From the NCBI RefSeq assembly GCF_958450345.1, contig NC_088780.1, forward strand, positions 110,186,226 through 110,250,225: a DNA stretch of 64,000 nucleotides. The letters are read 5' to 3'. The notes under the pieces are model-generated. The model was not told the DNA's origin. It made no database searches and was given only the letters and a program-made list of their open reading frames with translations. Every line of letters starts with the position of its first letter. The first letter of the stretch is position 1. The position numbers were made by a program, and so were the translations under genes. This DNA comes from Calliphora vicina (lineage: Eukaryota; Arthropoda; Insecta; Diptera; Calliphoridae). Of the stretch, positions 36,239 to 47,200 are shown one piece after another.

Positions 36239-37007
36239 CAGGGTTCCTACGCGGGTAAAATTTCCCTGGAATTCCAGGGAATATTTTTTGTTAATTTTCG
36301 GGAAATGTTTGTCGGGAATTTTCGGAAATACCTTCATAAAATTTCTTCTAAAAGTTACAACATTCAGATTCGTTTCGATGGTCAAATTTGTTGCTAACTG
36401 AATATATTATATCCATAGATTTCTTCGGTTCTAGCAACATAGTCAGTTGGCAAAGAAGTATTACGGTTGAAAACCCCGATATTTTTTCACTCATCTCAAG
36501 CCACATCAGATAAATTCGGTTATTAAGAATGAATCAAATTTTAAGTTTATGCTCTTAAAGGAATTATTAAGTTGCCTAATATTACAACTTTTAGGGATAT
36601 TCAATGAATATTATTCATATTTAGAGAAAGTAATAACGATAATAGTGGTTCAAATTTGTTTATTTAAAATTAGATTTGTTTTATAGATTTAACATACTCG
36701 AAATTCTTAAGTATTTTAATTAAACAAAGAATTTATTGATTTTATACTAATTAAAACTACGACTGTGACAATACCGATGAAATGCCACTATTAAATTAGA
36801 AATACTTATAAAGGCTGGACCAACACTGTACAACCAAATATAGTTATTTCATACTTCTTTTAAAACCCTGGAAAAATTATAAGTCAATTTATTGGAAAAA
36901 AATTTCTGGGTTATGATTAAATTTAGTATTAAAAAAATTCCCGGGAATAAAACGATTTTTTAATTTCCTCCCGGGAATGAAAAAAGTCCGGGAAATTAGG
37001 AACCCTA
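36239..37007. mobile_element. Non-autonomous hAT element with 8-bp TSD
   Basis: The direct repeat CTTACTAT occurs at 36231-36238 and 37008-37015. The ends are CAGGGTTCCTACGCGGG and GGAAATTAGGAACCCTA, with GGGAATT/CCCGGG motifs inside both. It is 769 bp with no transposase. An 8-bp duplication with short inverted ends is diagnostic of hAT elements. It resembles the longer element at 55818-57634. Confidence 0.88.
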
Positions 37008-37263
37008 CTTACTATCTACCTAACATGTACTCAAATAGTCAGGTAAAAAACATAGCACAGACAGTGTAATAAACGATTGCTTGTAAAAAAATCAATTGAT
37101 TCCTTGGGTAAAATAACTACTTTCTAAAGTGCAGTACAAAATAAACTTTTAAAGTGACTTCACTATAGGTTACTAAGAGACACTAAAGTGACTATTGTCT
37201 TCACGCTAGATTACCTGGGATATATAAATTAAAGCCAGCCAAGTGATAGGACATTAAGCCTAG

Positions 37264-37531
37264 TACTCTGTTCATATTTGCGAAAAATTATGGTTTTTTC
37301 ATGCGAAAAATTTTACGTGCTGTTTGACAGCTAGCTGTTGGTTTTAATTTCGTGCGAAAGAAGTGCTGCATATGTTATTTCGTGTGGAAAAATAAGGTTG
37401 CCAGATTTATTTCACATGTTTTCCACAATAAAAACAGAGTACTGCTTTTGCGAAATTATTTCGCATATATTTCATTCCAAATATTTTATATGTAGTTTGA
37501 CAGCATTTCGCACGAAATTTTGAACAGAGTA
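37264..37531. mobile_element. MITE with perfect CCTAG duplication
   Basis: CCTAG flanks both sides (37259-37263 and 37532-37536). The ends TACTCTGTTCATATTTGCG and CGAAATTTTGAACAGAGTA are inverted. The interior repeats TTTCGCA/TGCGAAA motifs and GTTTGACAGC. It is 268 bp and non-coding. Confidence 0.85.
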
Positions 37532-37609
37532 CCTAGCTTTAGTGACAATGACTGTCTATAAGCGATACTACATTGACTATTTGCTTAACTGCTATATGTT
37601 ACTAATTTT

Positions 37610-37660
37610 GTATATATGTATGTATATAGTGCATATGTATGTATGTATGTATTTTAAGTA
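37610..37660. repeat. TATG microsatellite
   Basis: TATATATGTATGTATATAGT is followed by ATGTATGTATGTATG. It is a simple repeat. Confidence 0.8.
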
Positions 37661-38436
37661 ATGAAAAGCTATAAGCCTCTTAAATCTTTTTTGTCTTTCT
37701 TTCTTTCTTATCTAAATCCTTTGAGGCCTGTATAAACAATCGTACGATTTCTGTTGCCTTATTGAGATATCATACATACAGTTAATAGGATAGGATGCAT
37801 TTAAAACATTTAAAAGAACACGAGTACATATGAAATTGACTTATGACGGCGATATTGTATATCGTGATGAAATTGGACATAAACAAGTTTTATATGAAGC
37901 TAAATCTTTCTACCAACTTTTTTGAGGATGATCGGTACATAATTGACCTTATCCCTTATATAACCCCTATATTGTCAATAAATAATTTATATATACATAT
38001 GTATAATGATATTAACATAAATTTTGACATAAATCGTTCAAAATTTAAAGAAATAACTCTATCAAAATCTGTACAGTTCGGACCATAGCCGATTGAAGTC
38101 TCCATAGACAGCCAAAACATACATATTGATGGTGGGTATACAAGATTCGGCACATGCTTTAATAACTAAGTATGTACGAGTATGATGCTTTTTACATCGT
38201 TTTCTTAAATGCTTGAAAACGTTGCACTTTACTATACATATTTTAAAACCTAGTAAATTTTAATTTATTTTAAAAATATACATATGAAGTGAGTTTTTCT
38301 TTTAATTTCCTTTTTTTGTACACAAAAAATAGTAAAATCCATGATACAATAATATTACAAGGTAGAAAAATTAGGGAGAGTTGTAAATTTTAAGTCTTGC
38401 TACGTCTAACAACAGAAATAGCAAACAAAATTTAAA

Positions 38437-39230
38437 CAAGTAAGAGAGCTATATTCGGCTGTGCCGAATCTTATATACTCTTCACCAAATTATAGTTCAA
38501 AATAAAATTTTTAAATATTTTTAGGTAAACAAAAAATTTTTTTTTCCAAAGTAGTTTTTTTCATTTTTTTTTGGAAATTTTTCGAATTGTTTTTTAATTT
38601 TTTTTTGTTTTTTCAATTTTTAGCGAAAAAAAAAATCGTGTTAAAAAATATTTTTTCCGATTTTGACCCACATCGCACATTTAAAATTTTTGGGAAAATG
38701 AGTTTTATTTATTTCGCCCCCTTAAAAAACAGCATGAACCTGGAAATGGTAACAAGTTTCTTACTTATCAATAGAAACATCTAACTGCCATAAGTCACCA
38801 CCAAGATGAGAAAAAGTATCTTTTGTTCTGCGGCTCCTCATATGTACGTCATTGCAAAGGTCTTTGAAATATCTATCATTCATATCTATCTATATATTGT
38901 CTATATTAATGACTTAGTAATCCTGATATAGGTCAAAAATCGAGGTTGTCCTGGTTTTTTCCTCATATCTCAGGCTTTATCGACTCCGCTATCTATAATG
39001 ATCCAGAATATATCAGCCCAGTTATGAAAAAAAACTCCATGGGGGTTTTTTCCCTTTTCTCATTTTTCCTATTCAAATTCTATGTTAAAAAAACGAAAAG
39101 GGAAAAAACTCCCGGGGATTTTTTTTTCATAATTGGGCTGTATATACTTTATAGGGTCGGAAATGAAAAATGTAGGAATTACGTGACAAACTTATATATA
39201 CTCTACTCACAAAGGTGAAGGGTATAAAAA
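38437..39230. mobile_element. TTCGGC-hairpin dispersed repeat, most complete copy
   Basis: One end is CAAGTAAGAGAGCTATATTC followed by the hairpin TTCGGCTGTGCCGAA and CTTATATACTCTTCACC. The other end is AAAGGTGAAGGGTATAAAAA. The interior contains CCGACCCTATAAAGTATATA in reverse and GACCTTTGCAATGACGTAC. The GACCCTATAAAGTATATAT and ATACCCTTCACC blocks resemble a repeat widespread in flies, possibly Helitron-related. A MITE is nested at 39014-39140. Confidence 0.75.
39014..39140. mobile_element. CAGCCCARTTATGAA MITE with TATAT duplication
   Basis: The 127-bp hairpin has ends CAGCCCAGTTATGAAAAAAA and TTTTTTTCATAATTGGGCTG. A stem CCATGGGGGTTTTTTCCC pairs with its partner around the centre. TATAT occurs on both flanks. 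Relatives lie at about 10193 (left part only) and, interrupted, at 55931-57208. Confidence 0.85.
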
Positions 39231-40164
39231 TACAAATGAAATACCACGACGAACAACTATTAAAATATGAATGTATCACTTTGGAAAATGAACACGTTTG
39301 AAATGTTTCCTGAGTTGGACATCATAATCAGCACATCATTCTTTTGCTTTATTATTGGGATATTTTATAAAAATCAATATTGAATTTTGTTGAAACAAAT
39401 ATTTTATATGTCTAATGTGAGCAATTCCACGAGAATGACAACCACGACTGAAAAAACAAAAACCCTTGAAACTTTTTTTTAAAGATGATTTGAATAGGAG
39501 AAAACACTAGAGTATTTAGAGCTTATTACAAAATTTTAAGGGAAAAAATAATAGTTTAAACTGACTATATTTAATTTTTTAATGTTTTAGGCTAAAATTG
39601 CGGCGAAAACTATGCTGCCAATTATCATGAGTATAAAATGAATTTGACTCTGTTTTTTTGCTGATAAAACTTGTTTATTGAAACCGAATATATATTTTCT
39701 ATTTATTTTTTAGTTTTAGTATACATATATCATCCAAAGATTGTTTTTATTTAAATATGACAGATTGTAAAGAAAATATTTGGTTTAGTGTAAGAAATTA
39801 AAAGAAAACATAACGCCTCTCACGAATCGCAAATTTTCGAATACATATTTCTACATGTACCTTATATCGCTCGATATTTTGGACAACAATGTTTCGAAAG
39901 AACTTATTATTTTTTAAAATATAGTACCCTCTGAATGGAACATAAAGACCAAATAATTTTTCAGATACTTTTTTTTTTTTTTGCAAAATCTATTCCACTC
40001 TATAGGCGTACAAACGTCACGTACGATGACATGGAATTGTCCATATGAAAATACATGTTTTTTTACTTTTTGATATTATGCTTTAATTTTTTGATTTTTT
40101 GACTGACATTTCAGGAAAAGAATAATTGAGAACGTAATTTCTAATGATTCTACAATAGAATAAA

Positions 40165-40235
40165 ATATAGAGAGAAGCGCTACTGAAAGACAAAACTTAA
40201 GTCTGTTGTCAAAAACCTAAGTCTTGCGACAACAA
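40165..40235 (+). repeat. Dispersed repeat (GCGCTACTGAAAGACAAAAC)
   Basis: GCGCTACTGAAAGACAAAAC followed by CAAAAACCTAAGTCTTGC recurs in reverse orientation at about 56940-57005. It is non-coding; the family was not recognised. Confidence 0.55.
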
Positions 40236-41127
40236 AATACATATAATCAATGTATTTTGTTGTTGTATCAGCCATAACATTTGGGGAGAGTACTTTTACT
40301 CTCAGTCGCGCCTCTAATGTTACGCTATGGATTCTACCTTATATCATTGTATTATGGAACAAAGCTATATATTTGGTAAAAGGAATTTAGTTTTATTATT
40401 TAAACATTTACATTTTTAACAATGTAACAAACAATTTAATAACTAAATAAAAAATATATATAGATTTGTATGCCCCTTATTATAACATGTAATGATGGGT
40501 ATAGAAAGCTACTGTATATAAAAACAATTAAAACGATTATTTATTTTTAACAGTTTAAACTCAATTCAAAACAATACAAACCAACAAAATAAATTAAAAA
40601 AAGAACTAATAAAAAAAATTAACTAAACAGCATAAATAAATGTAATTCTGTTCTAATGTCTCAAATATTGTGATTTTACGTTATTTAATATTGAAATCAT
40701 GTCCATTTTTAAAACTAAATATCTATTTTCAACAAATTGTAAATCGTTTATATCACTTTTATCACCGTTCCTAACCATGAAGCCGTTTAAATAAAATGAC
40801 AAAAAACAAGTAAACAGACATAAAAATAATAAATTACTCTTCCTAACCACGCAAACAAATACTTCTTCAATTGTGCCAAAAAAAATTGAATTTACAACCT
40901 CAATAAAAGAGAAAAGAAAAAGTGTGCCACCAGAGTTTGCATTCTGATAGAAAAAGATAAATAAAATCCTTTTAAAATATCCTTATTTTATGCATATGAT
41001 TTTGTGTTGTGATAGACCTAAGAAAAAATCCCCAAAAAAGTTATGAATATTTGTAAAATTTTGTGTCTAAAAGAACGTTTATTGCCAATATACCAAGAAC
41101 AAATAAAATTCTTCTTCTAAATGAAGA

Positions 41128-41254
41128 ATGAAGAAACAAAATGTTCGCACGATATCATTGATCGTGTGTACATTTACTTACCTATTAGTTGGAGCAGCTG
41201 TATTTGATGCACTAGAATCGGAAACGGAAAAATTACGCTGTGAGTCTTTACAAG
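41128..41254 (+). CDS. Task6: Task6 exon 1 (start)
   Basis: The ATG at 41128 begins MKKQNVRTISLIVCTFTYLL (TM1), the invariant TASK N-terminus. An ATG seven bases upstream is out of frame. The donor is GTAAGT at 41255 and the exon ends in phase 1 after LRCESLQ. It has only 42 codons, so it is not visible as a long ORF. Confidence 0.93.
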
Positions 41255-44200
41255 GTAAGTCTAAAAATATGAACTGAATTTTATCAATTTAAAGCACTTT
41301 ATATAATTGTTTCTTTTACTGTAAAAAGATGGTCTACGAAAATGTGTTAATGTTAGTAAAATGTCGTTAATTCTCGTTGCATTGGCTTAACGTTTCAAGA
41401 TTATAGTCAAAATTTTATTACCAAACACCTCGGAGTTATTTTTGATATGACCTTAATTTTGAATAGTCATATACAGCTGCGAAAAAAAATAGCACCACCC
41501 CCAAAAAAATCTCCTTCATATTTAATGGTTTTTGTAGTATATTTTGGATTGTATTCTGACGTATAAGCGAGAACCTTTTCCACCAAATATGACAAATTTA
41601 CTCTCATCTGTCCATAAAATATTCTTCCACTTTTGGACTGGCCATTTTTGATGTTCCTTTTGGAACTTCATGCGCTTGGCGATTGTCTAGCATTTAAAAG
41701 AGGGGCCATTATTGGACTGCACGCTTTTAAATTATGTTCTTTGAGACATGTGCGAACTGTTTGTACTATCGCAGTTATATTAAGGTCCATTATTAGTTCG
41801 GTTACAGCTTTGAAAGGATCCTTTTTGCTCTCGCGGATCAATCTTGTCAGAACTCGTTGTCTTCCTTTTCTTTATAATTAATTGCATTGTAAATCATTTT
41901 GTTTTTCATCCGATATTAGTTTTTTGATTATTTCGCGTTTCTCCTTTTTTCTGCAGTCTTTTCCACGATCCATTTTATTGAAAATATTAGCTTTTTGTTA
42001 AACTTTATGATCGAAATAACAAAAATAAAAATCAAATCGTTTAAACACGTACTTTCCATTAAAGCAATTTTGTGAAACAAATCAGTTTTTATAAAAAATG
42101 TGTAAGTGGTGCTATTTTATTTTTCGGCTTTTATTAGTAATTTTTACTTTAAGTTGCTAAAAAAAAATTTACAGTAACAATTCCAAGAGAAGTACTACAT
42201 TTTTAATATAGGGGACATGCTGAGCTATGTATTAAATATCAACATTTGAAAAAAAACCAACAATAATTATTTGTTTTTGGAAAAATAAAAAAAATATTTA
42301 ATTTTTTCCCAACTGTATGTATGTATATGTATTTCATATACTAATAGTAATGATAGCCTTATTAGTAGTATTGGACATGATATAAGGAATGCTTATATCA
42401 ACTTAATAGATCATGGGACCTTAACACGAGAATGATCTCTTTGTCTATTACCACAATAATGCGATCAATATTGACATGTACGAAAAGGAAATAAAAGGTT
42501 GGCTACCGAATCGAAACGACTACGTTAAAACTTAGTCCCTTCGATATAGTGTTTCAGCGATTTTCTATTTGAATTCCTAAGATATTCCAAGTTTGGCAGT
42601 ACATATGGACATTAGTCCATATGAAAGTGATATCGACTTTAAGGACATTGGCACAAATAAAGTTTCAGCGTTTCGTCCTCCTCTTCACACGCTCTACAGA
42701 TCGTATTGTTGTATTCATCCATACTAGCCAGATGAGACTTCAACTCATTATGTCAAATTAGATTCGGAATCTCCTTTGCATTTTCTTGGTTTGGGTTTCC
42801 CCATCGAATGTCGGTCGTTCATTCCACTGTATAGTTCTGCCAGTTTTTTTTTTATTATTATTTATTTTCAACAACCTAGCCTATTGGCCATAATCGGTTA
42901 TAAATTTCTACTTAAAAAAATAGTTTACATTAAAAAATTTAAATATAAAATAAATTAAATAATTATGATATAAATTAAATAAATATTATAAATAAAATTG
43001 AACAAAGTCAAAACTTAAACTCAAACATATTACATTATAAAACATCATTATTAGATAATGATTCTTTAATTGATGTCAGTAAATTAGCAACTTGATAAGA
43101 AAAACTAGTTTCCACTAGGAAAAAAGAAATTTGATAAGTATATGTGTAACAGAAATAATCAACCATATAAAAGAGAAAGCATGGTACTCAGTACAACCTA
43201 GAAACAATAAGGGCCAAATATATGTATATATAAATATTAGTCACTGAATGTCTGTTAGTTGATACCACCTTCAGAGATATAAACAGTAGAGGGACCAACC
43301 TATATGACAAACAATGTCATCAAAAGGGTGTACCTATATCTAATAATCAATTACAATATTCAAATCCTAATATCATAAGTGATTCAAACAATAATCAAAA
43401 CAAGTTCGAATAAGTTCATGAGAGAATGATAAATTCACCGGAAAGGTATCACAGTCCACAAATCAATGTCTACACACTATCCGCAAATTAAACTTCAAAC
43501 ATATATACTATTTTGGCGCCTCAACCAATTGCACTAGTGCAACACGTAAATCAAACGCTAAATGTAACTCCAAACACCAAGACAGCTTACTATACAACAT
43601 TTCAGGAATTCACAAACATAACACAGTCAAGACAGTCTCATAAAATCCACAACAACGGAATGGAAATAAATTAACATGACAATGACTAAGTATGCAGAAA
43701 ATCATATGATAATAAAAAAAATCCATTAGCAATGCTTACATCAATTACCCCATAAAGAACCACGATTGATAGTAGTCAAAAAGCATAAGAGGATCAATTA
43801 TCATACCAAAACTTTATCATTGCCAAATCAGAGTTAATATCTTCAGAATATATCAACATATTAGGAGCAAAAATAACTGAAAAACAACCTGAAGGAAAAG
43901 AAAACAAGCTGAATAAATTACAAGAAAACAAAGCAAATGACACATGACTATGAACAAAGAAAAGATCAATATTAAGATTAGCCCGTCAGAAACTTAAGAA
44001 TGAGATAGCAGATGGGAATGACATTATTAAGAGTGCCAGTCTTGATGATCAAGACCAGTGATGTTCAAAAATAAAAATGAAGATGTATTGGTGAGAGAGC
44101 TACCCAGCAAACATAATGTCAAACACTTAAAATAAGAACAAAATAAAGAATGTTTAGATTTAGAATTTTTGCCAGATATAACCAATTTATTAAAAGAATA

Positions 44201-47200
44201 TAATTTAAATTTTAAGGAAATAAAAGATATACATTAAACGGCCGAAATTCTCTCAAATTTTTTATTTATTTCTGACTTTGTTGTTTTGTGTTCAATTGTA
44301 ATTGAAACGCGTGTGTTTGCTATGCTTCGTCCAAAAACCAATCAACAATAATGCTTAATGAATTTCTGAAAAAATGAGACATTTGTTATGCTCTTTTAAA
44401 GAGAATAAGAATATGTGTGTTGTTACTCAGCGCGAAAGCACAATGAAATGAACATCATTGATCAAGACCATTCCCTCTCTTTAATCAATCTGAGTTTAAA
44501 AAAATATTAATGAAATTTCCGCAAACCATACGATAAAAACTCTTATGTGCAATAGTTATCAATGAAATGTTATCTGTCTTTATCAATATAAAGAAAATAT
44601 TTGAGGCAATGAAAATTCAAGTAACAAGTTCATTACAATGACATAACCAACTACTTGCAATCTACAATACATTCACTCAACACAACACAACCAAATCCAC
44701 TCTTACATCATATTGGAAGTTGCTAAACAATTATCAAATAAGGAAGAAAACTGCTGTAATAGCATCAATGAATTTAGATCAATATCACATGCCATTATCA
44801 GAACAGTGAACATCGCATAAAACTCAACCCAGAAAACATATACAAACCAAAACATTGTCAACCGGCACTCAAATGTAATTGGGCTACCACCACATAACAA
44901 CCTGATAAACTGACAACAAAAAAGATATAAAATTTGCAGCAAAGAATCTTATATATAAATAGGCCACACGTTTTTTTGTGGTACACTTTTAAGTATGTTA
45001 TTGTCCACCAATATTGATGAAACTTATATGGTTTGAGAGGTTATTTTCTCTAGATGTGCACAATATAAATTTTCTTTTAAAAATTCTTTCCATAAAAGTG
45101 GTAAAAAGCGTTTTAAATTTGCTTGAAAAACAACAACAACTTGTTTATGCACATCTAAATACATACACATGCATTTGTACACACACGTGAAAAATATTTT
45201 TGCATATAGGTATGTACTCAAAAGTAACTGTATAACATCGTTATTAGTGGTCGAATTTTGACCACCAGGCGGTCCTAGTATATGAATAATTACCCCAGAC
45301 TTTAATATGGCCAATCATAGAACAAATAAAAAGCATTATGTATTAAAGCTACATACAACGTACGATCTAACCAAGGCATTTTACAAATCAATACATACCA
45401 TCTTGCCCACAGAGCACAGTATGAATCAGAAATGTTATTTATCCGGTCATTCCAAATTTAAAGCTGAGATTAACAGGAATCAGCACAAAGAACCCTACTA
45501 TTTACATGCATATAAATGAACATTCAAAATGCAGTTAAACAAAATATAACAACCAAATTCATTTTAGATAATGAACAGTTACCATTAACAAAATGATATA
45601 GAATTTCCCATATTATGCAAATTACAATTTTTTTAAATAGAATTAAATTCATGATTGGGTCCCTATCAAATGATCTATCTAACAATAAAGATAAAGAAAA
45701 AAGAATAACAATTAGCAATATAGATGTAACAACCACTCAGCTCACTCTAATAGTATACAATATAAGTTTAAATTCAGATTCAAATTTCAGAGTGCAATTA
45801 ATGATAACAAATAACCGTCAAGAAATCATAAAAATACTGTAATACTAAGGAACTTTACCACAATAAAACATACAACAAAAAATCTGTTGATACTTTACAC
45901 ATCAAGACACGGATCATTCATGCACCACAATCCCAGTACCCACAAAATGCTAGTCTAAAACATGAAAAAAAAAACAAATACTCTAACAAAGAAATCCAGC
46001 ATCTACACAATATCAAAATGCATTACCACGCCTCATCATATATCCCAAAATTTAAGTTAATTATTAATGCATTATATAATAATAAGAAATCAGCACACAA
46101 TTACAAATCATTAAATTAGAGGCATCAAGATTTTTAACAATTTTATCAAATTCCACAGATAAACCAGATAATAGGCTAGGCAAAAAAATCAATACCACAC
46201 CTCAATATTAAATGCACATTCTATGCAAGAATTACACGAAGATATAACAAAAAGCAATCCCATTAAAACATGTGACATCTCAACTGTGCCTATAGGAACG
46301 AACTATTACGAGAGAGTTTCAGAAGGGTTCGACATTTTCCAGGGCGATGGAATGCTGTATTGGCCTGGTACCCATATTATCTCAAGATAATTGCAATTTG
46401 AATAAGAACTTATCTTATTATTTCATTGTAAAACGTTAAAAAACAAGTTAGAATTTTTTTATCAATCCTCTTCAACGATTACACATCCTCCTTAATCTCA
46501 AACTGAAAAACAGGATGTGATCTGGATGTCGAATGGCTTAGTTCGTAGAATCTCATTCCCTATGTTCTCCAATTTTTTAATCACCTGCATATAGGTAAGG
46601 ATGTACCTGCTTACCATATGTATGTTAAATATGAAATACAAAAAAATCCAAAAGATATGAATTGATCAATGCAGTTTTAAAAGAAAAAATTATCGGGTCA
46701 ATCACAAAAAATAAAAATTAAAAATAATCGGGGAAACCTCTCTAATAATTTTCCAGATTTCTGTAAAAATGTAATTTTTGGCAATAATTTGAGCAACAAA
46801 CCAATACTGTGTCAACTTTAACTCAGAATATTATGATCAAGTACTGAAAATGATACCTATATGGATTGTGCAGACATTCTTATTTATAGGACCACGAGTT
46901 TTACAATAAATGGAACAATTCTAGGTTTACATTTTTTGGAGCAGTCTAAGATCAACAACATCAATAGAAATGCTCCTTAATTCAAGTATTCATTATCTAT
47001 TTCTATTCTTTAGCACAATTTCATTTAATTTAACATCCATACTCTTAATATCGTAATATGTATCTAAGGAATTTTAAAGTTGTTCAAATTTATTTAACAC
47101 ATAAACATTTTTTAATTGCATTTTACAGCTGTCGAAGATATAATTATAAAGAAATATAATATTTCTCAGGAGGATTTTAAGGTAATGGAAACGGTTGTAT

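Larger units (their letters stand above)
35957..37590. mobile_element. DNA transposon, TACCCAGCA family, copy B, twice interrupted
   Basis: The left end is CTACCCAGCAAACAAATGC. The interior blocks CCCATCATTTAGGGTGACAA and AACTAGCTACGTGATTAG match copy A. Two younger elements interrupt it: an hAT (36239-37007) and a MITE (37264-37531), each with its own target duplication. The right end near ACTATTTGCTTAACTGCTAT has lost the GGGTA tip. Confidence 0.7.
23407..41127. other. Large gene-poor interval between PSMD9 and Task6
   Basis: I found no assemblable protein-coding gene in these 17.7 kb. The interval is filled with LINE, Tc1, hAT and MITE sequence described separately. The stretch around 27000-27460 may be a non-coding 5' exon. 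The intervals 25220-26160, 33020-34480 and 34900-35950 show nothing I can assign. Confidence 0.6.

Noticed and set aside
45307..45842. ORFs of 70-75 residues in the A-rich block
   Set aside because: Asn/Lys/Ile-rich as expected from the base bias; no retroelement motif could be recognised.
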